Positions 1 through 13,900 of a stretch of DNA of 64,000 nt are shown piece by piece (positions within the stretch are counted from its first letter, which is position 1; each line of letters starts with the position of its first letter). The stretch comes from Bombus terrestris (taxonomy: Eukaryota; Arthropoda; Insecta; Hymenoptera; Apidae): assembly GCF_910591885.1 (NCBI RefSeq), contig NC_063273.1, forward strand, positions 7,254,001 through 7,318,000, read 5' to 3'. Made by a program: the position numbers and the translations under genes. The notes beneath the pieces are model-generated. The model saw only the letters and a list, made by a program, of their open reading frames with translations, did no database searches and was not told the DNA's origin.

Positions 1-1343
1 TGGTGCGATGACGAAGAAGGGGATAGTTAAAGGGACGGCTAGTCGTGCGGTGCACGTGCGTACGCATGCCAACGCGAAAACGAAACGATCGTTTATTTAC
101 TATTTTAAATAACGATGCGTAAAATACGACTCGTTTTAATCGGTCCCTGTAGTGCAATCCCTTTCTCTCTCTCTCTTTCAACAACAATCGTTTCGTCTTC
201 GGTAAATAGAATTTCCGTGCGAATATAAAAATAATGTGTAGGATTTATAGAAGTATATACAAAAGAAGAGGAAACGTTCTATCCAGTACGTTCTCCTGAA
301 AGGTGAGATAATCCCGACTAGGTTGTCTTCTTCTAAGTTGAGGAACAATGACTCGGGGCTGAAGGATACATGTACAAGGAAAAGGGAACAACAATGCTAC
401 CAAATAGAGCGTATACTCGTACGACACGTTGCCCATCGTCGGCGGCCAGAAGTCTTGCAATCGGACAGTATCGTCAAAGAAACCACGAATTCTTACACGA
501 AGCCGACTTCTCATGAATCGCCCCGTCTTTATACAGAATACAATATTGCACGCTAAAATCTTTCGCGTTATCTTTTCACCTGAAATCTACCGTGCGCCAG
601 TTTTTCGTTCCAGTAATTCGATCTGAGCGGAAAACAAGATCTGGCACGAGCACTGTACATGTAGGACGTGTCAGAACGAAACGGAATTCCCAAGGACACG
701 TGAAACGTCGACCCGACTTTTGGGACCGCGCCAGGAACGAAGGGAAACATGGACGGCTAGGTAGATCGAAGGGCATGTAAGAAAGCGAAAGCGACAACGA
801 ACGTGTTGTGCATCGCTCTGAGCGCGTGCATCGTGAGATAAATAATCCACGCATGCTCCGTGGAGAGAAAAATATAGCGGAGCTAATCGTACGTGTTTTC
901 AATCATCATTTCAATCAACAACTCGTTCAACTACTTCAGACCTTCCTCGTTCTAATATCGTTTAATAAATTGAACAATAATTTTATTATTAAATTATGCG
1001 ACTACAAAAGACAATATTGCAAAAACATAATGCCACATGCCCTTATCTTCCAACGAAGCGTTCTTTTATCAGGTTTCCCATTTCATTTTCATGATATCAT
1101 AGTTTTTTACCATTATGCGATAGAAAATTTCATATACTTGAGTCTAATTAATTAATGTGTAACTATTATAATAGTGACTGTATAAGAGAATCGTATAGCG
1201 AATATGAGCATTCTAGATCATGGTAGGTTAAGATATAAATAACTCGAAATCAAACAGACAGAGGGAAGTCTGAAGGTGGACGATTCGGTGACTTTTCTGA
1301 ACTCAAATCTTTGAACTCGTCGACTGGCGAATCGTCTCCTCAC
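1..1343 (-). other. SNAP25 final intron (part)
   Basis: Starts with donor GTGAGG after the NRK codons and runs off the left edge. I searched the minus strand for the expected last SNAP25 exon (a short helix end followed by a stop) and did not find it. No other coding signal is seen; short open frames here overlap each other on both strands and have no codon character. Confidence 0.6.
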
Positions 1344-4300
1344 CTTGCGATTAATCCTGTCGATTTGCCGATTCTGATTCTCCAGTTCGCTGCCCATGTC
1401 GATCGCCATGTTTCTCAAATTACCGATCATTGTGTTCACCTGACCCATATTCTCTTCCATCTCTCCTTCACGGGCATCGTTTGTAATCTTGGCGATATAG
1501 CCGCCTTGAGGACCAAGTCCATTGCGATCGTCCATCACCCGTTGTGGCTGGTTGTTAACTACCTTGCCGTCATCGTTTCCCTTCCACGTGCCTTCATCTT
1601 CCTTGAAGCTGGCGCCTCTGTGAAAGATCAATGTTCCATTAGCAAATTCCATGTCCCATTACATAGATAATTCAAAGGAACAAGATACATCGAATAAAGA
1701 AATATCTTTCGTATTTTGCTTCAAACATTTTTCGCTTCTTCTTAAAATTCCGAAGGTATTTCAAGATTTGCAGAGTCGACAGAAATTTTTGTTCCGTAAG
1801 AATAGACTTCACAGTTTAGTTACACAGGGTAAATTTTATCTTTAGTTTCTTTACGAAATAGAGGTAGAAACGAAGCGTTAAAGATCGAGGATAGAATTTC
1901 TCGATTAGAGAGTGCGCTGTAAAGTAAAAGAGAAGATTTGAAAGGATAAGAAGCGTAAAACGATTCGGGACAGCCCTACTTGTTGCATGGGAGAACGCAG
2001 AGACCGCAGCACTTTTCCATTCCAGTGAGATTTTTCTCGGCCTCGCGCATGTCGGCGTTGATTTGGTCCATACCCTCCTCGATTCTGTCCAGTTGCTCTG
2101 TTTCATTGTACGAGAGAACATTGTTAACATCTTTCCTATCGCATCTTTAACGTAGCGTCCCGAAAGAGAGCAGACAGCCGACGTGAAAATAAAAATCGCG
2201 TTAGTCGCTGTACCTCTACATCTCGCTTGTAAATAACCAAACAGAAATTCGTTTGCTAAAAATTGGATACTCGAGAAATGAAAAATAAAGAAGGGGGACA
2301 CGCTGTCCTATTCTCTTTCGAGGATCGGAATACTTCCTCAAAAATTGAAGTGAATCGTCATTTTTTAAGCGATCAGGGAATAGAGCACTGTTTGTTCAAT
2401 TCTTTTTCAAATAACGTTAAACTATCCTTAAACGAATTAGAAGTTAAATTAGTTGCAAAATATTTAACGCGCTATTCCCTTATACTAAATGACGATTGGT
2501 GGTTTCATAATACTCTACGAGGATTCATCGAGAGACTCCACTATATTAAGATTTAGCGTAACTATAGAATTCGAACTACAATACAATGCCATGTTCTACG
2601 CCCAAAAAAAGAAAAAAAAGATACATTATAAAAATATTTGCGATGATAATTGGTAGATTTATTTATCAAAAATATAATAAACGAATCTTTCTCTCGACGA
2701 AGGATCCTCGGAAAAGAAAAAAAACGAGTGCAACGAAAGTGCAACAGCTAAGCAAAGAGTCTCCCTACTAAGGGTAACCTAAGATCCTAAGATCGGGTGA
2801 GTAATTCTGTATGTACTGGGGTGTACGGTGGATTCTAAGGGTACTGGGTACGAATTGAACCAAATATATTCACGAAGAGTAACGCGCTGATGCAAATGTG
2901 CCGGTCAACAAATACAATAGTAGATTTAATAGGCTTTGACTTACACCGTGCCGGAAGTACCGGAGGGATGCGTTTAAAACGTGGAGCGCGTATTCTTTTT
3001 CTTTTTTTACTTTTAATTCTTGTTTTCTTTTACTTGGGTTTGTTTGTTCGTCTACTTGTTTTGTTTTTGTATTTCTCTGTTTTTGTTCGTTCGCCTTCGT
3101 GAGATTACGTTCACGGAAGGAAGCGAAGATAAGAATAGGAGGAAGCAGGCGGAGAGAACGATAGGACGCAGAGAGAAAGAGAAAGATAGAGTGGCAGAGG
3201 AAGTATTAGAAATAAGAGAAATATATAGGATAAGGCGATGGAAGAGAGCAGAGCGATGATCGAAAGAAACAAGAGCGAGGAAGATCGAGGAGAGAGAATC
3301 GTGAATGCAACTGGAAGGAGATATTATGGTCATAGGCGATAGATAATCAAGGTATCAAACAAGATGCAATATTCAGGACAATAGAAACGTAAGAACAAGG
3401 GGAGAAAAGTAATTGATGATTGTTCGAACGTAAACGATCTGAACGTTGAAGGAATGTGAAGAGATGTCGAAAGAACGAATCTGTTGTCTTTTGGTGCATT
3501 TTGGTTAGTATCAGCCGTTCGATCGAAATTTAATTCCGACGTACAGAGGGTTGCATTAGTGTCTGGACGATTATTACACGCAATTAGTGTCGTATATGCA
3601 TATATATATATATAATATCTATATATAATAACTATATACATATAATGACTATATATAAATATTATATACATCGGCGGGTGGAGAACGTATGGAGAACATA
3701 TAATAGAATACATATAGAATATATATGGTCGTCGATCGTTGGCTTTTGTGTCAGTCGAGACCAGATAAATATATATCTTTTTTTGTAAGAGACGTTTTAC
3801 GTAAGTTTAATGTTTGTATGTCTAGATTGAAATGGCTTACCGCCTTGCTCGTCCAGCATTACGAGGGTTTTCATCCCGACCTCGTGGCTCTAAACAGGCA
3901 ACCGACCAATCAGCGGCTTGTTAAACGTGAGGTACAGGAAGCACCGTCGAAACGCTCCCTCGCTTCGCTCCACGAGAAAACATTTTTCTAGCTGTGTCTC
4001 CCTCGTCCCGTGACTGAACCACGGGCCAAACAGAGACGCGACAGTTGACCCTTAAACTTCTTTACTTCGGACGCTAATCAACGAGGAATCGGACTCGCCC
4101 TGTATTCACAAAACCCTCTTTACTTAGAGGGACGCTCTAGAGAAAAAAGGACGGGCAAACTACGGGTTAACAGACTGATCGAACTAAACTAACTCAAAGC
4201 TCTTCACACTACTTTCCGTCTTTCCATTCTATCTGACTACGTAATACTGTAACATAAATTGACAACCATCATCTGTGTCCATCTTTTCCTTTGTGTTTTC

Positions 4301-7208
4301 CTTTCCTTTACTGTCTGTTCCTTTCTTTTTCATTCTTTTCGTTCTCATTGGATTTCGATCTCTTGGTAGAGCCGAGGAAGTCAGATTCATCGTGGATAGC
4401 AATTACACTTTTCCGTCCATCATCTTGATGATATATCGGAGGAGCGAGAGGGCGCGTACGACGACATTTTATCCTGATTATTAATTCTATTGCGGGTCAG
4501 GCTGCTGGAGGACTAGGATCTTTTTGCACTCGTAATAGCGAGTAGAATCGATGTGAAGTTGGATTTACCAACTGCGAAACGGCGACACGGAACATAGTGT
4601 TGGATGAATAGAGAGAGCCAGAAGGAGAGAGAAAAAGAGAGAGAGAGAGAGACGCGTGGTGAAGCGTCTTGAAAAATAATTGGCTCCGCCGCGGAATGGG
4701 AAACTTGTCGAGCGTCTAACGCGGAACAGACATCGTCCTCCTCTGATCGCTCCTCTGCTTCGTGTACTACAATGCACGGAGCGAAACAGCCAAAGTATTC
4801 TCGAGAACTGGAAAACGCTCACTGAAAAATGAGATAACGAACCAAAGAATGAATTTTTCATCGATTCGATCGACGAAGCGAAGAAGCTAAGAGGGCCGAC
4901 GATTCTTAAATATGATCGTCGATCGAACGGTTGGTAAATCCAACGTTTCCCGGGGATCGAAGAATTCTAGATTGGATTTTTGGGGAATTTATTAAATTGC
5001 ACGTCGATCTGTGAAATTTCCAAGAGCAAAGATTAGCCAGTTAAAAATTATTAATAGCATTAACTAACGGCGAAACGTGGTTACACGCTCTACTATATAT
5101 TTCTGTTATTATGGAGTGGGTGGCTTAAAGTCTCGTCGAGGAGCTGGATAATCGAGTCTACGATAGAGTAACAGTGAGGGGATGAACGAGGATGAGGGAG
5201 AACGAAATGGATTTAATCGATGAACCGAATCGAATTAAGGGCGAGTGGCGCGGTGGCGATGATGCGAGAAGTCGAATGTTAAATAGGAGCAGACAAAGGC
5301 GTAGAAGCAGATTAAAGGAAGAAAAAGACACGCTTCGTTTCCAGTGTAGGCACTCAGAGTACCGTGGCGCTGTAAGATACAGAATTAGAAGATTGTTTTA
5401 GCTAAAGGACAGAGAAAGAGATCAGAACCAGAGAATAAAACGCGCGTTCAGTTCCCGAACAGACAGGCGGAAATACACTTCTATAGTCGTTATATGTAGT
5501 CGTTGTGTTAATCTGTCGATATCCGGTTTAGTCTTCGGACGATTTTCAAAAAGCTACTTCACTTCCAGCGATTCTTTTTCTTTTAGCAGATCAGAAATCG
5601 AAACTACGTAATTTTTCTACGAAACTCGAGTGTTGTCCCCTTGTCAAAGAACACGGGCACGTTTGCCAGGGAAATTAAAATAACCTGTGAACTGACAGGA
5701 CTCATAGTCGCGAATTTTTGACATTAAAAAACGAACACCACCGAATGGTACGCGTAAATACGTGTCAAAGTGTGTCCTATTTTAACGATCTAATCCCGTC
5801 AACCGTGGAAAGTGTACGAAAAGATCTGTCTTTTCTTTTTACTTTCTTCTGTTCTCTTTGAAGCAAACAAAAATAAAAAAAAAAAAAAGAGAAAGAAATT
5901 ATCTAACCATTCGAAATCGAATAAAGTAAAAAAAAACTTTGTTCGTCCGTATTCTATAACTTTTTTGTTCCTTTTTTCAATGTTCCGTTTCCTTTCATTT
6001 CTCGTCACTTTGCTCTCGCCTTTCTTTTCTTTTTTTAATATTCTCGACTCATTTTTCAAGAAGATAATTTACTTTTCTTAAAATTCTTTTTTCTGTTGTT
6101 TTGTTTATTGCTGAGGGAACTGCTTACCGCCTTGATGGTCTAACATCGTCAGAGTGTTCGCTGCGACCTCCTCGCTCTACGACAGGGTCGAAGGGCCCAC
6201 ACGTTAACGGAAATGAAAGATCGTTCAGTGATGCGCGAGAACAACTGCGAAATTAAGTCAGAGACAAACAAGCAAACCTCCGGGCACGTCTTGCCACATG
6301 GATCACATTTATATTCTCCTTTTTCTTCTATGAAATACCAAACGATGATCTCAACTCGAAGCTACGCCTCATTTCTCGTATCTATTTTCTTCTGGCTCGT
6401 GAAATTCGATGGAACTCCACGAAACCCGAGTCGTGTGACAAAACGTGCCAGGTTGTAATAAAATAAAAATTTCATATTTATCTACGAAAGAAAATGGTTC
6501 TGTCCAAGATGTACGTCCATGAGAATGACTGTGAAAAGAAACGTTTCCCTCGATTTCTGATATTGATTCAGATAATTTCTCATGGACGGACACCTTGAAC
6601 GCGATGGTAAATTAGAACATAACATATGAGAATACAATAATAACGACGAAAAGATAAAGGAGTGGTGGCGCGTATAAAAGAATGATAAGAATGATAATAA
6701 TGAGATCGTAGCTAATCAGAGCGAAACAAGTGGGATCGAGTTATACTAGCGCTATAAAATTTACATGAATTTCGTCAAACTTCCACACGACGACGACGAC
6801 GTCGACGTCGACGCGTCTGTTTGCACCATGCGCATCGCACTGCTAAGTATATATACGTAAGGTGATTTTCGCAAGAGACAACGATATATAATACTGATAT
6901 TTGGCAGCTTCGAAGATGAGAACGTAGCGGAGACCTACGTATATAAGAAAATCAGAATTCTACGTGGGTATAAATATACCGAGCTGACGAAGCACAACTA
7001 TGATACAACAGGAAAGAACGGGCGGTGAGAAAATGTCTCGAGTCTCGCCGCTTTCTTACTTCTTTTTTTCCCCTTCGTCGTTGCATCTCTGTCTCGATCA
7101 GTAAAAAGCATTACACGAATCGCGTGCTACTTTTATCCGACCTTGACTCGATAACTATAATCGCACAATCGCTAGTATTATATGCATGATACATAATAGT
7201 AACAAAGC

Positions 7209-7249
<41 letters not shown>

Positions 7250-7287
7250 TGGTAATAATAATGATGATAATAATAATAATAACGATG

Positions 7288-7323
<36 letters not shown>

Positions 7324-7849
7324 TGTACACGACGGCGTCGGTAAACTCGCAGATAAAAAGCGGAGGACAATATAACACCTGCTTGGTAAGACGACGGTCG
7401 ACAAAAAGTACCTACATTTGATGCAGAAGGGTATAAATCAAGGTAAAAAGAAATCAAAAACAGAGTTAGAATATACGTACGTGTATACATATATGTATGT
7501 ACATACAGACATGTGTACGTGTAAAGTACATATATACATATATATATATACACAGAAGGTGAGAAGAAGAAGATAGATAGGGAGCTTCATTAAGTACTTG
7601 TTTTGGGTTTTGTACACTAAAGAATATGAGGTACATAGATTTTATATACATACACATACGTGATATATGTATATAACATTATCTATAGATTCGATACGTA
7701 TATTCATATATATGAATAGATATATAAACAATATGTACGTATTACACGTTGACTGATAAAGCGACACAGCTAGAAGCTTCGTGTTTGGCTACGAAGTAAA
7801 AAAAGATACACAATCCAAGAAAGAACGTGTGTATTTGTGAGAGGTAAGG

Positions 7850-7909
<60 letters not shown>

Positions 7910-10900
7910 CTGACAAAATACATACGTATGCGTCTAGTCGAGATGCATACATATATACACGAGATACACGTCTACGGTTCGAGTACTTAATCGCTGTGTA
8001 TAGAAAAAGAGAGGAGGCTGTCGAGAAATAGGGAAATAAAGATATATATATATATAGATATATAAAGAGAAAATGAGAGAAATGGACACACGAAGAAAGG
8101 GTTATATTAGTAAGTAGAAAGACCGTAGAAGGGCGAAAAGGAGAAAAATATCGTAGACACACAAAGGGACGAAGAAACAAAACAGGGCGTTATAAACGAG
8201 TCAACTTGATCCCGCGCATGATGCTCTGTACAGATTTGATTCGATAACAGCGTTCTCGGATATCGAATATTCGTGTACTGACAGCAGCAGCAGCAATAGC
8301 AGCACCAGCAATTAAGTGTTTGTGATAGTCAGTGTCTTTGTCGCATAAGTAAGTAATTAGTGAGCAGTGTCGTATTCTAGTTATCTGTACAAAAATCTAG
8401 GGAAATCGATTGTCTTTTAATAGAATTACTTTATTCTAAGCATTCTTAAATGCTATTTTAAATGTAAACTTAATACAATCTTTTGAAGAACATTCGAATA
8501 ATATTGTTTCCCAATACTTTTGCACTTGATCAATTGTAAAGAACAAAACAGTATTAGTAGTGTTGATGGTGTAATACTAGTAATCGTAGTAACGGTAATA
8601 ACATAGTAGTAGTACTAAGTAGTAGTATTAATAGTAGTAGTATTTTGTATAGTACAGCTGTACAGTGGTAGTTGGCTGTCGCTTTTCATCGTCAACCGCG
8701 AATTCGCACTGTCTCGTTCGATACTTCCGCTATATGTATATTCTAACCCGCATTTAAAAAGCAAATCTACCGCTACTTTCTCGTTGCAAAATACTTCACT
8801 GAGCAGGGAGTTGCGTGTATAATTCTAGAAGTTTTCATGACAGTGTATATACGACGTAGTAGTAGGTGGAGAAAAAAAGAGAAATAAGAGAGAGAGAGAG
8901 AGAGAGAACGGAAAAAGAAAAATATAGAAAGAGAACGTCCGCTGGTTGAACGCGAGAAACTTTGATCGGGTCGATTAGCCAAGAACAGGTCAATTCGCGG
9001 AAGAATTTCAAGAGACAAACCAAGGGGGGATATATCTGGTTTGTCGTAGCAAAAGCGTGCGAGGTGGAGCACGATCGATCGGAAATGCGATCGAGGGTGT
9101 TTCTTCGCGCTTCACGGTACACAGAATACTCTATTAAAAGGATGCCTTCCTACGACCCGTATAACGAATAAACAGACCGGTTGAAAAATAGAAAGGGCAA
9201 AAAACTGAGAAGGAAAGATGGATAGTATACATCACGAGCAGATCGATCGATGGCTTGGTAATTCGCTTTCGGTCTCTTCGGCCGTAACCAGCCGGCGAAC
9301 CGTGACACGTTAAGTCGACACTTAAACCCGTGTCGACCATAGCTAACGAGGATAGATACCTTCGACGATGCGTATTGATCGGCGACGCGAAACGCAAAAT
9401 CATAAAATACCTTTCGAACTATTATCAGAGAAAGGTGAAAATGAAAAAGAGAACGGATAGAGACGCGTAGAGACGTGTTAACGAATCTCTCTCTGCGAAA
9501 AAAAAGGTCAGGAGGTCACGAGTGTTCTCGAGATAAGCGACCGTGGCGAAGTACCTATCGATTTTTAGAGCCAGAGTTGGAAGAGTACGGGGAAACGGAA
9601 TCGTCGAGAACAATGTTGGACGATAAAATGGAAAAAAGGAATAGAGACGAAACATAGAAAAGAGAAGAGGAAAATATATAGATAAGGAACGCGACCGATT
9701 GGACGACAGAAGACAAGATGGTAGAAAGGGTGTCCTCGAGGGATCCACGCGATATTCGGTATTCCCCCCGTGATCTTCCGTGCGTGCAGTGAGATTTTCA
9801 CCACAGGAACGATCGAAGGACACCGGAAGGAGAGAGGAAAGGTACAATTTTGTGCTGAGGTCAGGTGTGCCACGAGACACAGTTCAATTGTTATGTAATC
9901 TGTGAGAAAAAGCCGAGGTTCCTTCATGTTGTTTTACTTATATGGCTAAAAAGCGATTCACTCACCTCCCTGGTCATCGAGTGCGACCAGAGTACGGATG
10001 CCAGCCTCCTTGCTCTACGACAGACAGAGGCAGCACAACACAGACAACCACCACCAGTGTTAGAGAGTTGTTTTTTTTTTCTTTTTTTTTTCTTTTTAGT
10101 AAGTATATAGTATAGTAATATTAGTAGTATATTAGTAGTATAATAGTATTACGGTAGGTAGAAAACGGAGAGTCGGAACTGTAACGGAAGTCGATGGATA
10201 GAAGTGGGCAAAACAAGTTAAGGTATATTTTGACAAAACTGTGCTGGATATATATCGTGACCGGATCGGGCTAAGTATCCGCGATATCAACGAAAAAGAC
10301 GAGAAAAATCGATTATTTTTAATAGTATCTCGTTCGTTTTTTTCTTTTTTTTTCATGTTTATCAGTTTCGTTCTCGATGGGTCTAAATCCGACGCTTTTT
10401 TTAATATCTGCGGATTTGTTAAAGCCTTTGACGCGCTCACGACGTAGACGATTGTAATAATATATATATACACACGTGTTAATATATTTACATATATATA
10501 TATATTATCCTGCCTGTGATGCAAAGACAGGTGGGCAGACAGGTGGACACGTAACGAAACGTTTACGAACTAACACGTTACTGGCATTATTATTTTATGG
10601 TTCGAATGAGTATATTTCTCGATCTCTAGATTAGGCTTGTCGCTTGTTGTTGCTGTTGTTGTTCTTGATGTTGTTATCGATCATGACGATGTTGTTGTTG
10701 TTGTAGTTGTTGTTGTTCCTGTTGCTCTGTAACTGTCGTCGCCGTTGTTGTAGGTTTATTTATTTACTTTACTTTTTTTCTATTATTATTATTTGTCAGA
10801 TCTTCCTTCTGGCTAATCGAGATTTCATTACAAGCGTGAAGGCTCGCACTGATTTTGATTCTTTTCTCTGTATTGTTATTATTATTACGTTACTTTCGTT

Positions 10901-13900
10901 TAATGTTTTTTTGTACGTACTCATTTTGTTCTGTTTCAGTAGCGCGTGACGGGTTAAAAAGAACCGCTCTTTTTTTCGTTGGGAGGAATCTCGTTCTCTT
11001 CCATCGCCGGTCATTCCACCGTTCTTCCTCCGTTCACCGAATGGAAGGAAGAAAAGGAAATCCACGCGAAGAAGAGAGGTCGAGCAAGAAAAAAAGAGAA
11101 ACAGATAGAAAAAAAGAAAAAAAAAACAGAGTCAGAGAAATAGAGAAGATACTACTCGAAGAGTCTAGGAGACTGAATATACACGAATGAAAAGGAAATT
11201 CACAATACATATATATATATAGTGTATGTAAAGAAAGTACCGCAGAATACAGAACGATACATAATATATAGCATTTTTTCTTTTTTTTTTTTTCTATGGA
11301 GAGGTAAAGTAAATCGAAAATGCGCAATACAAAAACGAAAGGTCTCGGTCACATTTTGAGTCGCGAGAACGTTGATCATTTCTCAAAGATAAGCGTCGAC
11401 TATCACCGGGAGAATGTAGAAAGATACCAAATTTGTCGATTCTCTAGGAAACCGTTTTTCTCGTGTTCCAGATACGAGAATTCTCGGGACTCAAACGGAC
11501 GAAAGACACTTAAATAAATACAAAGTAGAACACACGCACACAGAGAAATGGAAAGGAACGGAAGGGAGAGCATGAAGAGAGCGGCGAATGACCAGATGAG
11601 CAAAGAAAAGGAGCCGTGCCTTTCGAAGGAGGAAACGTTGCCGTGATCGTCGTTTTCAACAAACGACGCTTATCTTCTTCCTTTGCAGTTCGGAGCAAGC
11701 CTCCTAGCAAGAGAGCTGGAGACCGACATTAATCCGGACGCGTTCGTTCTTATGCTCTCTCGTTTCAGCCAAACGAACGAGCTCTGATTCAAACGAATCG
11801 CGAAAGATACAGAAAATAGACTTCCAAAGAGAAAAAAAAAAAGAAAAAAAATATTAAACTGGAGACTGCAAGGGAATCGTGCTATATAATTATCATCCAC
11901 ATTAATGTTCGACAGTAGCCGGCAGAACTAATTAAGGATGAGCTTCTCCAGAACGCTTTTATTTAGTCGGTCACGAGAACGGAAACAAAAGAAGTTCTTT
12001 GCTCCTTTCCTCGTTCAGCTTGAAAGAGAAGCGTGCGCATTCATCCACGTAGGAAATGTGCATGAAGTTTCAGAAAAAGAGAGAAAGAAAATCAAAACGA
12101 GATAGAGCGAGCCGTTGAATTTCAAGTTTTGGTTTTCGAGTATTTACCGGATATTGAATTTATCCTCGCTACGTTTCTACTCGTGAGTATCACTGAGAAA
12201 TACCGTCGCGTCGTTACGCTCTTTTACTCGGGTAAATACTCTTTGGTCGAATATCGGGTGCATATATAAAGAAAGAGTTAAGAACGAGAAGTGGAAGAGT
12301 TTTTGATCGGTCGTATGGTAGTGGCGGTGGTGGTGGTGGTGATGGTGGTGGTGGTGGTGGTGGTGGTGGTGGTGATGGTGGTGGATGATGCATAGGCATG
12401 TGAATGGCATCTTTTCTACACGGTGACACGGAACAAACGACAAACAAGACGAGAACGATCGGCTAGAGTCGCGACGAGACTGCGGCTGAAAGCATACCAA
12501 ATAAAAGAACGAAAGAAACGAGGAGAATAAGGGGATGGCATGGAGACTCGCATGGCATCGATGACTGTACGAACAGCAAAGTAGCTTTCCCCCTGAAACC
12601 GAACGAGATCGATCGGGCAGATAGAAAATTTCAACGGGCTACCTCTCTGTTCGCGTGCGAATCTCTCGTATGCGAGCTGTGTTTCTGTGAGTGGTGAGTG
12701 AATTGTGGTTGTGCGCAACAGAGATCAACGGAGTATCGATATAGAATGATACCGGACCAGAAAAGTGACAGCACGATGCATTGAAAAGGAAGAGAGATAG
12801 AGAGAAAATGAAGAGTGTTCTCGCGGAGGACAGGCAAACACACACAGGCAGCCATACAGCCAAGGCAGATAGGCAGCAAAGTTCGCGAAGATGATAACAG
12901 CCATCGGTTTTTGCGAAAATAAGACTATTTATCAGACGATCGGTGTTCTCTTTCACAGGGGAAATTGTAACAAGCTATCCTATATGACAACCTACATGCA
13001 CGCGACCAATGTCACTGGAGGACATCGCGTTCTCGATTTAACTTTGCTTCGGGAACTCTGCAAGCGAATAAGCAACAAACTTCTCCAGAACTTAGAAAGT
13101 ATACCGGCGACATTAGAAAAATCGATAGTGTAAAAGTTAAACTACTTTTGTTGAAATTAATCAATCGAGTAGTAATCGGTATTAATAACTAACGTGTGCC
13201 TTGTAAAAATATAATATAGTATAAGTTTCCGGTATGCATTTGGTTTCAGGAAGTTTGCGATGGCAAGCAAGCGGGCGATCGAGCAAGCGAGTGTAGTTGT
13301 TGAATTTTAAGCAAGCAAACACACACGTGGGCACACACCGCACACGTGAAAACACATACATACACAGCCAGCAACACGGACAATATTGATAAATGCCCGG
13401 TTCAGCCAGCAACACGGATTACATTGGTAGCAGCGACAGAAGTTGCCGATTATGCGCGCTCTTTTCTCGATTCGCAGACCAAAAATCGAGAAACGATCCT
13501 TCTTTCTTTCGTCGAGATCAGAGCTGTTGTTTTACTGTCGTTTACCTGTCTCGGCCAGCCTCTAATAGACAATCGCTTGACAAACTATGAGAAGAGAGAA
13601 TCATAGACGTTCCCTAGAGGCTTTCACGCTTCAGTCGAGGCGAGCCCTTTTGTTCTCGACTCGACGATCGATTCTTTCTTCTTCCTAATACATTGCTGGT
13701 CGAATTAATTCCTTAAAGGGTTCCTTCATTAAAGATTTGTCAAATACCTTGAAATTTCTTCGTTTAAATAACTTGGAAACACGTTTATAGAAAAAGTGTA
13801 AAAGAATTCCTTAAATACGATCGTCGATTCGATATTTTCTTGAATGTGATTCACAATGGGAAAGAAAACGTTGCATGTTTGCATACAAGTTGCATGGAGA

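Larger units (their letters stand above)
6177..9965 (-). other. SNAP25 intron between versions C and B
   Basis: About 3.8 kb of intron, the most repeat-dense stretch of the window: TAA repeats at 7208-7323, a GA tract at 7850-7909, TA-rich patches near 7530-7700 and 8041-8061, and a second GA tract at 8888-8908. Long Tyr/Ile or Arg/Glu reading frames here come from these repeats and are not genes. Confidence 0.7.

Noticed and set aside
7111..7553. Minus-strand frames rich in Tyr, Ile and Leu
   Set aside because: They are the TAA microsatellite read in three frames, inside a SNAP25 intron.
12177..12500. Poly-His and poly-Pro frames
   Set aside because: Produced by the GGT repeat; no start context, splice support or flanking domain.
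12891..13133. 80-aa plus-strand frame without low complexity
   Set aside because: Lies in a SNAP25 intron, no recognised domain and no neighbouring exon in phase; likely chance.
13365..13418. 16-bp direct repeat (two copies 38 bp apart)
   Set aside because: Only two copies with no terminal structure or target duplication; a minor local duplication, not a CRISPR or transposon.
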